Positions 45,107 through 56,033 of a DNA stretch of 64,000 nucleotides are shown here, piece after piece. The notes beneath the pieces were generated by a model. That model made no database searches, was not told where the DNA came from, and saw only the letters and a program-made list of their open reading frames with translations. Source of the stretch: Pollenia angustigena (lineage: Eukaryota > Arthropoda > Insecta > Diptera > Polleniidae); the NCBI GenBank assembly GCA_930367215.1, contig OV884059.1:28482945-28546944 (forward strand), written 5' to 3'. Made by a program: the position numbers and the translations under genes. The number at the start of each line of letters is the position of its first letter. The first letter of the stretch is position 1.

Positions 45107-45278
45107 GGGCGAGAAAATTAAATTGGCCAGAGCTGAGTCCATAACTCTTTAGCTTTTATGTTTTGTTGTATGGGCAATGGGTGGGTATATCAGTATGTGT
45201 GTTTGTGTGCGCGATAAAGTCCGTTTTCAGTTGCTGTGCCTGCTTCGGATAAACTGAAGCGTAAATTTGAAGGGTCCG
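45107..45278 (-). repeat. Inverted duplication, arm 2
   Basis: Inverted copy of 41644-41867, from TGCGTTTGGGCGAGAAAATT to CGTAAATTTGAAG, lacking the extra roughly 45-base stretch of arm 1. It lies inside the left half of the 44712-49872 element. The distance between arms is about 3.2 kb and includes the RTE-like LINE. Confidence 0.8.
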
Positions 45279-45564
45279 TATTTCTACGTTTTTAAAGGAA
45301 CAATATTACGGTTGTTTTGTTCCCTACAATTGTTAATTGCTTTTCAAATTCATACTTGCTTGGTTTGCTTAAAATTCCCAATCACTTTATTTTAAATATT
45401 GATTAAAAAAAACATACATTTTCCAGGAAAACAGAAAGAATGCTATTGAAGGTCACCACAATTAAAATGGAGTTGTTATATATAAAAGTGGAATATAATG
45501 CGTAACAGGAATAAAAAACCATTTGGAAAAATGGCTTAAATAAATAACCATAATATGGCTTAAA

Positions 45565-46653
45565 GTACCATCTTTTGATAAAATAAATACTCAAAATCGT
45601 TTTGCAATTCTGGAGGATGAATCCTCTGAAGCACCAAACGTCATTAAACCATCCAAGCCTCCCCCGATATATCTAAGGGAGCAAAATTCAAATGAGCTCA
45701 TAAAGAGTTTGATATCGGTGATAGGTGAAAATTCGTTTTACGTAGCGGCTATAAAGCGTGGAAGTATAAACGAGACAAAAATACAACTCAATAATGAGAA
45801 TGATTTTCGCAAAATAGTAAACAACTTTGAAACGCTTAAAAAAAACTTTTATACCTACCAACTGAAAAGCAGTAAAGGTCTACAGGTAGTGATTAAGGGT
45901 ATTGACTCATGTGTGGACCCAGAAGAGGTTAAAACATTCCTAGAAGAAAAAGGCTTTAAGGTAAAACATGTAGTAAATATTAAAAATAGAGAAAAAATTC
46001 CCCAACCACTTTTTCGAGTGGAGTTTGAACCCGGCGACGTAAAACTTAAAAAAAACGAAACACATCCTATTTACAATTTAAAATATATTCTCTACAGAAG
46101 AATAACTATAGAAGAGCCGCACAAAAAAAATGGACCTGTTCAGTGCTTAAACTGCCAAGAATTTGGCCATACCAAGGCATACTGCTACTTACCCCCTGTC
46201 TGCGTAGTATGTGGTGAACTACACGGTACAGTTTCTTGCGATAAGTCTAAAACCGACCCCAACGTAAAAAAATGTAGCAACTGTGGCGGTAATCACACTG
46301 CCAATTATAGAGGATGCCCAGTATATAATATTGTCAAGCAGACGGTTGGACCGAAAACAAATACCCCTCAAATGCAGGTTGCAAATCAGGTAAACACAAA
46401 TGCAATTCAAGCCCCCCAGCCTAGTAATAACAGAACCTCTTACGCTAACGTCCTAAAATCAAACCATCAGCCAATGCAAGGTGCCTCGCCAAGTAATGAT
46501 GAAACTCCGGTTTCTAATTTAAGTCGTTTAGAAAAAACCATGGAAACATTAGTGCAAACAGTAAATAATTTTACGAACACAATGGGTAATATGATGCAGG
46601 AAATGCTTAGAATGCAATCGATGTTATTGCAAGCTGTACTTAACAAACCATGA
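45565..46653 (+). CDS. LINE ORF1 (gag-like nucleic-acid-binding protein), 5'-partial
   Basis: The frame is open from the truncation point, with no in-frame ATG before the zinc knuckles, so the start is lost (362 codons remain; Jockey-type ORF1 proteins are usually about 550-600). The early segment NTQNRFAILEDE leads into a proline-rich PSKPPPIYLRE, then an RRM-like region (about GLQVVIKGIDSCVDPEEV). Three CCHC zinc knuckles follow: CLNCQEFGHTKAYC (46144), CVVCGELHGTVSC (46201) and CSNCGGNHTANYRGC (46273). The Gln/Asn-rich tail ends in a coiled-coil-like segment. It normally packages LINE RNA. The stop overlaps the ORF2 start (ATGA at 46650-46653), which implies reinitiation. Confidence 0.92.
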   Translation, partial: VPSFDKINTQNRFAILEDESSEAPNVIKPSKPPPIYLREQNSNELIKSLISVIGENSFYVAAIKRGSINETKIQLNNENDFRKIVNNFETLKKNFYTYQLKSSKGLQVVIKGIDSCVDPEEVKTFLEEKGFKVKHVVNIKNREKIPQPLFRVEFEPGDVKLKKNETHPIYNLKYILYRRITIEEPHKKNGPVQCLNCQEFGHTKAYCYLPPVCVVCGELHGTVSCDKSKTDPNVKKCSNCGGNHTANYRGCPVYNIVKQTVGPKTNTPQMQVANQVNTNAIQAPQPSNNRTSYANVLKSNHQPMQGASPSNDETPVSNLSRLEKTMETLVQTVNNFTNTMGNMMQEMLRMQSMLLQAVLNKP

Positions 46654-49322
46654 ACTGTTTAAAAATTTGTTTTTGGAACGCAAACGGCATCCGCCAACAT
46701 AAAAATGAATTAGAATACTTTCTTAAAAATAAACAAATTGATGTCATGATGATTTCTGAAACTCATTTGACCTCAAGAAATACGTTTAAAATCAATGGTT
46801 ATATACTATATGATACCAAGGACCCTCGAGATAGAGCTTGTGGAGGTTCTGCCATCTTAATAAAAACTCGAGTCAAACACTACATTATGTGTGATCACCG
46901 TGAAGACTATCTGCAAGCAACGACTATTTGTGTTGAGGAGCTAAATCGAAACATAGTAATTTCTTCTTTATACTCTCCACCTAGATTTTCCATATCAGAA
47001 GGCCAATATTATAAATATTATAAATCATTAGGACCCTGTTTTCTGGCCGCTGGCGATTATAACGCTAAACATACCTTCTGGGGGTCACGACTTATAACAC
47101 CAAAAGGTCGTGTTTTGTTTAACACAATCTCTAAAATGGGTTTAAATGTGGTCGCGAGCGGGCAACCGACATATTGGCCTACTGATCAGCAAAAAATTCC
47201 AGATGTTATCGACTTTGGCGTGGTTAAAAACATCCCCACAGAAATGATTCATGTTGAAGCTTCCCTAGAATTATCATCCGACCACACACCTACAATTGTT
47301 ACTATATCGAACCCAAATAGAATTGTATTTCCGTCAGGTTACTTAGCGACGCCAGCCACACAAATAAATTGGTTAAAATATAAAAAATTTCTCAGTGCCC
47401 ATTGCACAGAAAATATTCCGCTTAGTACACCGGAGAATGTGGATCTCTCTCTTGTTAACTTTGACAGTTATCTTAAACTAGCTGTTCAACACTCCAGCGT
47501 TACCCCCAAAAAAATTAAAAATAATAAAATATGTTCTTCAGATGTCGAGCGGCTCTTGACTGAAAAAAGGAGAGTTCGAAGAGAGTGGCAACTTTACAGA
47601 TCCCCGCAACTTAAGATTTTATTAAAAGAATGCACAAAAAGGCTAAGAAAGTTGCTACAGAATCAGAAAACGGCTTCTCTAGAAAAATATCTTAAGGAAC
47701 TTGATGCAACTCCACAATCTGACTACTCATTATGGCGTGCAGCTAGAAATCTAAAAAGGCCAGTTATATCTAAGCCACCATTAAGAAACTTGAATGGTAG
47801 TTGGGCAAGAAATGATAATGAAAAAGGAAACCTGTTTGTAAATCATTTGAAAAACGTATTTACACCAAATATATCTCACAATATTGCGGTCGAGTTACCA
47901 CCTGTTGCTGCTAGAGCAGCTATTCCCCTCAGATTTGAGATAAGGGAAATCGAAAAGGCTATTTGTGACTTAAACACTAAGAAGGCACCTGGTATTGATA
48001 AAATCAGTAATAAAATGCTTTTGGAGCTACCTCGCATAGCAAAGAAAATTATTCTTTTTATTTTTAATGCTATTTTACGCCTTGAATACTATCCTGAAAA
48101 ATGGAAGGTTTCCTTAGTTACCATGATACCAAAGCCAGGTAAAGATCATACAAAAGTTGAGTCTTATAGACCTATTAGCTTATTATCAAATATGTCAAAG
48201 CTGTTTGAGAAATTATTAGTTTCAAAATTAACACCAATTTTAAGTGAAAATAGATGTATTCCAAACCATCAGTTCGGATTTAGAAGAAAACACAGCACAA
48301 TCGAGCAGACTCATCGAATAGTAAATGTCATAAGAAAAGCATTTGAAGAAAAGAAATATTGCTCAGCACTCTTCATCGATGTTTCGCAAGCTTTTGACAA
48401 AGTCTGGCATGAAGGCTTATTACACAAATTGAAGCAAAATTTACCAGCAAACACACACAAGCTGCTAGAAAGCTACTTAGTCGGTCGTCAATTTATTATT
48501 AAAGAAGGAAATTTCTTAAGTTCACCTCAGCCCATTGCCGCTGGAGTCCCACAAGGCAGCATCCTGGGCCCCCTATTATACTTAATTTATACTTCGGACA
48601 TGCCAACAAGCAACTACACACAAACTTCAACATTTGCAGACGATACAGCTTTTCTAAGCGTCCACGAAAATCGTTATGAAGCATCGCGTTACTTACAGCA
48701 TCATATATTTCAACTAGAAATATGGTTAAGACAATGGAGGATAATGGTCAATGAGCAAAAATGTGTACATATAACATTCACTTTGCGCCGGGAATCTTGC
48801 CCCCCTATTACAATCAATAATCAAATAATTCCTCAACATTCGCATGTTAAATATCTCGGTATACATCTGGATCGGCGATTAACGTGGAAATGCCATATAG
48901 AGGCAAAATTAACTCAAATGAAACTAAAAGCCATTCAAATTCATCGGCTTATTGGAAGAAATTCTGTCCTTAGTCTCGATTGCAAGCTTCTACTTTACAA
49001 CTCTATCTTAAAGCCTATCTGGTGCTACGGTATTCAACTATGGGGCACTGCCTCGGCCTCTAATATCGACAAAATTCAAAGGCGCCAAAATAAACTTCTT
49101 CGAATAATCACAGCCGCTCCCTGGTATGTTAAAAACTCAAACATTCATAAGGATCTCAATGTGCCATTAGTGAAATCTATGATTACAAAATATGCAATAA
49201 AATATTTAAAAAGGCTTGAACAACACCCAAATCCACTAGCTCGAAATATTTTAAATCATGGCGGCCACACTCGCTTAAGAAGAAGAGACACTGCAGCACT
49301 TACCCAATTAGATGAGCGATAA
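46650..49322 (+). CDS. LINE ORF2: endonuclease/reverse transcriptase, intact 890 aa
   Basis: The N-terminal apurinic-type endonuclease has KICFWNANGI, ISETH (E37), AAGDYNAKHTFWG (D136, N138) and SSDHTPT (D211, H212). The reverse transcriptase has KAPGIDKI, RPISLLSN, FIDVSQAFDKVW (D577), GVPQGSILGP, FADD (D664/D665) and KYLGIHLDRRLTW. The C-terminus ends ...RRRDTAALTQLDER without an RNase H domain. The order and the FADD box fit the Jockey clade (Jockey/BS-type elements). Its role is target-primed reverse transcription: nick the target, then copy the RNA. No stop or frameshift is visible, so the protein could in principle act in trans if expressed. Start ATG overlaps the ORF1 stop. Confidence 0.95.
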   Translation: MNCLKICFWNANGIRQHKNELEYFLKNKQIDVMMISETHLTSRNTFKINGYILYDTKDPRDRACGGSAILIKTRVKHYIMCDHREDYLQATTICVEELNRNIVISSLYSPPRFSISEGQYYKYYKSLGPCFLAAGDYNAKHTFWGSRLITPKGRVLFNTISKMGLNVVASGQPTYWPTDQQKIPDVIDFGVVKNIPTEMIHVEASLELSSDHTPTIVTISNPNRIVFPSGYLATPATQINWLKYKKFLSAHCTENIPLSTPENVDLSLVNFDSYLKLAVQHSSVTPKKIKNNKICSSDVERLLTEKRRVRREWQLYRSPQLKILLKECTKRLRKLLQNQKTASLEKYLKELDATPQSDYSLWRAARNLKRPVISKPPLRNLNGSWARNDNEKGNLFVNHLKNVFTPNISHNIAVELPPVAARAAIPLRFEIREIEKAICDLNTKKAPGIDKISNKMLLELPRIAKKIILFIFNAILRLEYYPEKWKVSLVTMIPKPGKDHTKVESYRPISLLSNMSKLFEKLLVSKLTPILSENRCIPNHQFGFRRKHSTIEQTHRIVNVIRKAFEEKKYCSALFIDVSQAFDKVWHEGLLHKLKQNLPANTHKLLESYLVGRQFIIKEGNFLSSPQPIAAGVPQGSILGPLLYLIYTSDMPTSNYTQTSTFADDTAFLSVHENRYEASRYLQHHIFQLEIWLRQWRIMVNEQKCVHITFTLRRESCPPITINNQIIPQHSHVKYLGIHLDRRLTWKCHIEAKLTQMKLKAIQIHRLIGRNSVLSLDCKLLLYNSILKPIWCYGIQLWGTASASNIDKIQRRQNKLLRIITAAPWYVKNSNIHKDLNVPLVKSMITKYAIKYLKRLEQHPNPLARNILNHGGHTRLRRRDTAALTQLDER

Positions 49323-50234
49323 ACACCTATAAAAGTGAACATAACCCGTGATGAAGAAAATTTTGTCTGGCACTGGCAGGAGATAAAATAACGTATTAGG
49401 TTAAGATTTGATTAATTATTGTTAGTTCATATTTAATATATGAAGATTCAATAAAAAAATAATGACAAAAAAAAAAAAAAAAAAAAAAATAATATAGCTT
49501 ACATTGACGATATTATTGTTAATACTAACCAAAGTATGGTTCCTTTTTCCGAATCCTGCAAAATTTTGACCAGCAAAGATTCAAATTGTGAAAATCCAAC
49601 CATAGTTTGTTGCTCTTAGAATACGGAACACAATATGGTTAGTTTTCACCATTATAATTGTTAATATTGAACAAAATAAGGTTAATTTTGAACAAATTAT
49701 GATTAATTTAAAACATATTATGGTTGATTTCGATCAAATTATTAATAATTTTAACAATATTTTGGTGATATTTAACCATAATATGGTAACCCGCAAAGAT
49801 AATCATTGTTAAAATCCAACTATAGTTTGTTGCTCTTAGAATATGGTTACCTCCAACCATATTTTTTCTGTGTACACCTCAATGACTAATTTGCATGAAC
49901 CATTTTAGTATAACACAGAAAAAATTATTTCCGAATTATTTTCAAACAAACACTTGTTTGAAAATTTTTTTGATTTCTAAAAATTTTTTTACTGATTCAA
50001 TTAATATTTTTGTTTGATTTTTATTTAACCAACAAAAATGTTGACAACTATTTAAAAGTATCATATATGCGTTATTGGTTTCAAGTTTTCATAATTTTGT
50101 ATGAAATATTTAACGCTTCTTAATGTTGTCGTTGTTTTGGATTTGTTTATTTGATCGTAAGCAACACTTCGTTATGTGAAATATAAGAACTACAACAAAA
50201 AACACATGCAGTCTATTTTTGGACGCTTTACGCT

Positions 50235-50929
50235 GGGTCTCCACGTAGCAATTTTTATTGCTAAGTACAAGCAATAACGTCGGCAGAACAATGGGGCAAT
50301 AATTGCTGATTATATTCCTGGAGAACACTTGAAATTGCTTTGCCATACATTTGCAATTTTCACCGCGAGTATTAGTATAAAGTTTGGTGGCTGTATTTAT
50401 AACAAATGTTTTATGTTGTGTATTGAACTGATTGTTAAATTTTCTTTTTTTAATAATATATTAAATTAATAAAATAATTAATAGTAATTGTCGTAGCTGG
50501 GTTTTATATTACTTTTTTGTTTACCTAAAATTTGTATTGTTCTATTGAAAAAATAAAAAGATACAAAAAAACAAATTCGTCGTTTGCTTTTGTTGATATT
50601 GACGTTTATTTAAAAATATAATATGTATGTATATAATAACTTTTTCTGTATTTTGTTGAAGTATTTTTTCAATTGGCGGCTTTTTCTTGATTGCTTTTTT
50701 AATAAATAAACACACTAATAAATAAACAACCGTACAGAGAAATGGAATGTCAGATAAATGACAACTGATTTGACAGCAGATTGCTAAGCAATAATTGCTC
50801 AAGCAATCAGAAGAGCAATCAATGCGCAATGGATTGCCACTCATGGCAATTTGCGGTCTATACGTCGCAAATTTAATGAAGCAATAAAATTTGACGTTTG
50901 CCGCAATAAATATTGCTACGTGGAGACCC
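50235..50929. mobile_element. GCAAT/ATTGC-motif TIR element (695 bp)
   Basis: Ends GGGTCTCCACGTAGCAAT and the same inverted, continuing after one mismatch through TTTATTGC (27 bases). The interior near both ends is dense in GCAAT and ATTGC: AGCAATAATTGCTCAAGCAA, AGAGCAATCAATGCGCAATG, GATTGCCACTCATGGCAATT. It is non-coding. No clear target duplication, superfamily unknown. Confidence 0.75.
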
Positions 50930-50956
50930 GGGGTTAAAAAAGTACAGCAATAAGAA

Positions 50957-51962
50957 CAAGTAAGAGTGCTATATTCCGCTGTGCCGAATCTTACATATAC
51001 ATATATATGTAAACAAATACGAAGGGGGGTGAGGGGATTGGAAGAAGAGACGACAACCGGTTTGAACTTCGCTTTGCATAAGGGCCCAGAATATATATAC
51101 TTTATAGGGTGTAGGACCTTCGGTGAAGGGTATAAAAAACAAACTTAATTATAAAAAAAGAGTAATTTTTTGGATTTCAGTATTTTGGTCATAACTCTGC
51201 TATTTCTTAACCGATTTGACAGATTTATATACCGACGTGTTAATGAAGAAATTTGCCAGTTATTTTGTCTATAAAACTTGGATTCGGTTCCTGAAAATGG
51301 GTATTTTTCAAAAAAAAATTAATATTTTGGTCATAACTTTTTCGTATCTGAACCGATTTTCCCGAGTTTTTCAGAAAATATTATCTATTAAAAATTTCCG
51401 ATCTTCTGATATATAAGGCGTAACCATAGGTCATATTACAGTCAAAAAATTCAATTTTTAATACTTTTTGTATGAAAGGTACCACGCCTACTTCTCCAAT
51501 CCCGCCCACATTTTGTAGGATGGTGTGTATTTATAACCTAAATGTTTGTACCTAATTTTATGCCTTGGGTTTTGCCGTTCTCCAGATATACAGAAAAAAG
51601 TAATAAAAATACAACAACCACAAGGGATTTTTTGGAAAAATTAGAGGCAGTCGTGGTTTTTTTGGTCATATCTCAGCCATTGTTGGACCGATCTGGCTGA
51701 ATTTCAATAGCAAGAAATGGTGGACTATATGTGACATAAATGTAAAACAACGTAGCGGCTATCATGTCTGGAGTCTCCGGAAAACACATATCAAACGTAA
51801 GACGGACAGACGAACGGACGGACGGATATCGTTAAATCAACTTCTCTCCTCATAAGGACCCAGAATATATATACTTTATAGGGTCTAAGACCAATATTGT
51901 AGAAATTACAAACGGAATGACAAACTTATATATACCCTTTTCCACCTGTGGTGAAGGGTATA
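50957..51962 (-). mobile_element. Helitron-like (HINE/DINE-type) element
   Basis: Minus orientation: 'agtaagagtgctatattccg' with a hairpin region (ATTCCGCTGTGCCGAAT, 50973-50989) at the 3' end; CCACCTGTGGTGAAGGGTATA at the 5' end (51941-51961). It has a GACGGACAGACGAACGGACG tract at 51802, and blocks shared with 15.5 and 35.3 kb ('cacaagggattttttgg', 'aggacccagaatatatatac'). Non-coding. Confidence 0.7.
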
Positions 51963-52135
51963 AAAATGATAAAATAGCGTGACGAGGTTTGTAGTAAAAA
52001 AACAACCGAAACAATAGCAGGTAAAAAAAACGTTTCACCCTTTTTAAACAACAACATTATAAGGATAAATGTTTGTTTGGTTTCAAAGTTGCTAAAAAAA
52101 AGTCCCGTATTAAATTTTTTCAAACTGTTTGCTTA

Positions 52136-52344
52136 TGGTGTTTTCTTTTCTACAGAAAATGTGACATTTTATTTTAAAAAATGCAATTTGGTGTCTGTTT
52201 CTTAGAAATTTTACTGCCGAAAAGGGTGAGTTTTTTAGAATAAAGCAAGCCACCTTTTACGGGAGCAAAATTTTTAAGAAACATACACCAAACTGCATTT
52301 TTTTTAAATAAAATGTCACATTTTTTGTAGACAAGAAAACACCA
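52136..52344. mobile_element. 209-bp foldback MITE with TTA duplication
   Basis: Arms of about 80 bases (TGGTGTTTTCTTTTCTACAG..., ...TGTGACATTTTATTT..., ...TTTGGTGTCTGTTTCTTA...) are nearly perfect inverted copies around a short GC-richer centre. TTA lies on both sides (52133-52135 and 52345-52347), a TWA-type duplication as in PIF/Harbinger. A transcript would fold into a long hairpin. Confidence 0.75.
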
Positions 52345-52809
52345 TTAAATATATCAAATACAAAAATAGAATGATGACGAAAAACATATCGAGACATTTA
52401 TTCTTCATTAGCAAAGGAAAGGATGCAGCAACAGTGAGTGATGAAGAAAAACATTGTGTGTATAAATAAGACTTCGTTCAAAAATTATTCCAACAAAAAA
52501 ATGTCTCAAAGCCAGCCGGCCGCTCTGCTCTGCTTCATCATCTCCAACAGTGCTTGCTAGTGTGCGCGTCATTGCTTGTGCAAAAACTTTTTTGTTTGAT
52601 TCAGCAAAATTATTTGTTTGCAACAGTAAACTTTTTGTTTGATTCAGTTAAATTATTTGTTTGAAAAAATCGGTGTTTTTTCAGTAAACAAAATGCAAAT
52701 AAATTGTTTTAATATGCGAATTTGTTTATAGGACCAATTTCAGACAAAAAATTGTTTGATTCTTGAAATTTTTTGTTTGAATTGGAAAAATACTTTTTTC
52801 TGTATACCG

Positions 52810-53840
52810 CAACAATGCCGAGAATTAGTCAACAATGAAAAACAGCAGTTTGACGCTGCTAAAACCTTTCTTGTGAGCGAATAAAGCGCTTTTTATTTAT
52901 AACCTCAAAGATACTTAAGTGGGGAACAGAATGGTCGCTGTAGTACAACGTTACGAATAGCGCTGCAAGCTGTCAGAAGTTAAAAATGGCAGTTTCAAAA
53001 TGGTGTCAACAGAATACGTAGTTGTAGTAGTCGTTGCAGTTGAAGTTGAACTCGAAATGTTTAACTTTGTTGCGCTACAGAGCATTTTTTTAGCTTCAGC
53101 TACTACTACAACTTCTTAATTCTGTGCCAGGTCTTATCTTAGGGTATCTTTAAATTTCTTCTAGGTCTGAAAGAGTTTTTGACCTTTCGAATTGCTTTTA
53201 TCATCCAAGGATCAGATAGAATTGGGAATTTAAATTAAGGACAGAATTACATTACTTTTTCTAAGCAGTTAGTTAAAGCTGTTAAAGCAGAATACAGTGC
53301 CAAAAATGTGGAGCTGCTTTTGGAAATTTATTCCAGTCAGAGATTTTAAGCAGAGGCCTACCTTGTTTTTAAGCAGTTCCAAACGAAAGTGTTATGAGAA
53401 GGCTTTAATATGTTTTTATTTGCGCAAATTGCGTGATTACTAGATCTCTCAGAAACGTTGGTACCTGTGATCAAACCTTTTATAAACAGAATACTTAGAT
53501 AATCTCTAATGTCTGATTTCGAAATACAAGCAATTTTGCGCTACCTTAAATTACATTTAAAACAAAAACAAAATTTCTAAATTTCTTTTAAATGTAACTT
53601 AAACGAACGAATTTTACGCTCTTGTTCTAAAAACCGGCAGCTTATTTCAAAAGCAAGAACTCAGTCTCATGAATGTGATATAACCTCGATGAAACCAGAT
53701 ATTAAAAATATCAAATTACATTAAATAAAGGATGTCTAAAAATTGAGGTATAATTTAGATCTTAATGAAAAAACCAATATTTTTTGAGATATTAAAAATA
53801 TTTTTATTACAGTTTATTTCAAATAGGTTCCTGTTAAAAA
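52810..53840. other. Gene-free stretch with imperfect inverted repeat
   Basis: GGAACAGAATGGTCGCTGTAG (52922) and CTACAACTTCTTAATTCTGTGCC (53108) are loosely inverted, and CTGTAGTAC/GTAGTTGTAGTAGTCGTTG words fill the space. This may be a worn TIR element. Otherwise no gene is supported. Confidence 0.35.
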
Positions 53841-53844
53841 TCAA

Positions 53845-54115
53845 AAATTTATGTCGGTCAAGTGACCGCACAACTAACTGGCTTGGCAGGCTTCCAATCT
53901 ATTACCAAAAGTCTCAATCATGCTTTTCAATCAACTGTTGTAAATGGTTGATATCTGCTCGATAATGTTGTTTTTAAGTTTTAAGCACTTGAACTGTTGC
54001 TGTACATTATCGATTTCAAAAAACCCTACAAAAAATAGCCTAAATGTGTCAAATCGCACGATCTTCTTGGCCAATTTACTTCTCCTCTACAAGAAATAAT
54101 GAGATTTTCGCCCTC
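53845..54115 (-). pseudogene. Old mariner transposase C-terminal relic
   Basis: Minus-strand reading from about 54112: GENLIISCRGEVNWPRRSCD then LTHLGYFL and a stop. This matches the mariner motif around the third catalytic Asp (compare VNWPPRSCDLT in the 39 kb copy). Further down, with stops, come NNIIEQISTIYNS and NRLEACQAS...CGHLTDINF, recalling the transposase C-terminus. Several stop codons show great age. It is a different lineage from the 39 kb mariner. Confidence 0.65.
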
Positions 54116-54119
54116 GGCC

Positions 54120-55438
54120 CTATCTCTTGGGAGACCAACGCTAGCTATTCTTCGGACTGTGCTCAGGGCAATGGGGTGGTGTTCTTGTCTCCCTTAAGAC
54201 TGGTTAAAAACCCCTAAAAGCTAAATTTGAAAGGTAGCTAAAAGTTACCAATGTTAACTGTGGGAAAATAAAAAAAATTTAAAAGATAGAAAAGAAAAGA
54301 AACTCGGTCTGAACTAAGTACGAGTAAAACTTTCTTATGGTCATAACCCTCCCAGCCATGCTATCGTACCACTAAATATTTAGATAGCCCTAACACTACC
54401 TTAAATTGCTGTGTATCCAGTGGCACCATCCTGTTTAAACTACATATTCTCTACGTCTAAATCATCAATTTTCCGCTTCGGATCATCTATCTCTAGCGAA
54501 TTCCCTTTATTTTGGTAAGAAAATAAACAGAAAACTTTTTTTATTTTAAAACAATCGTCGCCTTTTTACTTTAGAATTCGTTCCAAACGGAATAAATTAA
54601 GTACAAGAATTAAAATAGAGTAACAAATTGTTTTGCAAAACAACTTTAAGTTAAAAATTAGAATTCACAGACATTAAAAATAATAAAATTTATTCTGTGA
54701 CTTTCAGAACAAAATTTAAACTCCTGTTCTGGCAACTCTGTACAAAATTCATACGCCAACCTACTTACGTATGTGCATGTGTGCTTGCAAAAAGAATTTT
54801 TGCTAAATTCATTCAACTGAATAAATTGTCATTGATTTTCTTAAGAATATAAATGAAAACAAATAACCTCAAACCAAAGGACCAAAAATATCACGACACT
54901 GTCCTCTATTGTCAAAACCCAACAAATTTAGCAAATGTTTAAACTAATACTAAATTCAACAGCGGCCCCTAACGTTTATAATGTACATTATCCTGTGAGT
55001 AAAAAAACTGTTTCAGTGAGAACAGCAATATGTGCTCATTTTATTTGAGTATTTTTTGGCACACAATATTTGAGGGATGTTACACACTGCTTCTCATAAA
55101 CAAGAAATACCCTTTAAAAAAACTCAAACCGCAAGAAGGCATTCACAAGCAACTCAGAGAGAACAAATTCTTAACAAGGATACAAACATGTTTACAGCCA
55201 AAACATGAGACCACAAAATAAGAAAAACAACATTCGTTTTTATTTAATTCGAATCTCTTAGTTTCCAAAAAAAAAAAAAATTGTGTGTCATCTGTACTCG
55301 CTGCTGTTTTCACTATATACATACTCGTATCCATAAGGTATTCCCAACTAAACCATCGAGAGATGTGTTTAAAAGGTGTTATAATCAAACATTTATATAC
55401 CGTTCGTTTTTGGTGTGCAAAATGTTTACGGTTAAGTA

Positions 55439-55472
<34 letters not shown>

Positions 55473-56030
55473 GTATGAGAAGGTTTGTAAATTGTACTTG
55501 AAAACACACAGTTTTAGGGGTTGATTTTTGTCAACTTTTTTGTTTGGTGGTGGGTGATTTCAGAAGTATTGTCAAGCCTAATATGTCACCAATACAAGAA
55601 TACTTGTGAGACGCGCTATTCTTTTTAATAGAATGAACGTATGACAAAATGGAGAAGCTATAAAATTTTTTGTATTTACAAATGGCCGACGCAAAAACAT
55701 TTGGAGAAAAAGACAAAACGAAACAATAACTTCAAATTGAAATAAGGTGGGAATGGGAGAAAACAAAAATACTTTTAACACAATTGATACGCAGACCAAT
55801 TAATTTTTTTCTTTTGAAAGTGTGCAAAAATCCATTTAGCAATTTAATTATTGGCACATGTTTTTGAATTTTTGTATGGGGTTTTGGTTTTTGAAGTTTA
55901 AGTACTTTGTGAAAGTACTCGTAGTTGACAAGTCTCGGGCATATAGAATTTTTAAAAAAATTTCAAATGTAAATAGCTAATTAAACAATTAAAGTACTAT
56001 TTCTTTATCTAATAAATCAATCTAGTTTGC
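54120..56030. other. Gene-free stretch with (TG)n microsatellite
   Basis: (TG)n of about 30 bases at 55440-55471. Bases 54110-54200 and 54330-54500 are less AT-rich than the flanks but show no open frame or ends that I recognise. The small open frames here are not supported. Confidence 0.5.
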
Positions 56031-56033
56031 ATG

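Larger units (their letters stand above)
45563..49489 (+). mobile_element. Jockey-group LINE, 5'-truncated, with poly(A) and target duplication
   Basis: TAATATGGCTTA (45551-45562) and TAATATAGCTTA (49490-49501) are a 12-bp target duplication with one mismatch. The element begins inside ORF1, has ORF1 and ORF2 overlapping by ATGA, a short 3' UTR, and a poly(A) of about 23 (49467-49489). The 5' UTR, internal promoter and ORF1 start are missing, so this copy is probably transcriptionally dead although ORF2 is intact. Confidence 0.93.
44712..49872. mobile_element. CATATTATGG-motif TIR element, copy 2, hosting a Jockey LINE
   Basis: Left CAGAGAAAAAATGGTTG and right inverted CACAGAAAAAATATGGTTG, with TA after the right end (49873-49874). 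Both ends are packed with AACCATATTATGG/ACATATTATTGTTAA words (44730-45070 and 49500-49870). The LINE at 45563-49489 and its target duplication account for about 3.9 kb, and the rest is a non-autonomous element of about 1.2 kb. The left end is degenerate. Confidence 0.5.
49913..52804. mobile_element. CAAACAAA-motif TIR element hosting three insertions
   Basis: Left ACACAGAAAAAATTATTT and right inverted TACAGAAAAAAGTATTT, with TA outside each end. Both end regions carry CAAACAAA/TTTGTTTGA words (49945-50030 and 52590-52790). Inside lie a GCAAT-motif element (50235-50929), a Helitron-like element (50957-51962) and a foldback MITE (52136-52344). The pairing of such distant ends is inferred from the shared motif. 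Confidence 0.4.

Noticed and set aside
52922..53130. GGAACAGAAT...ATTCTGTGCC inverted ends
   Set aside because: Too many mismatches and no target duplication. Kept only as a comment in the spacer entry.
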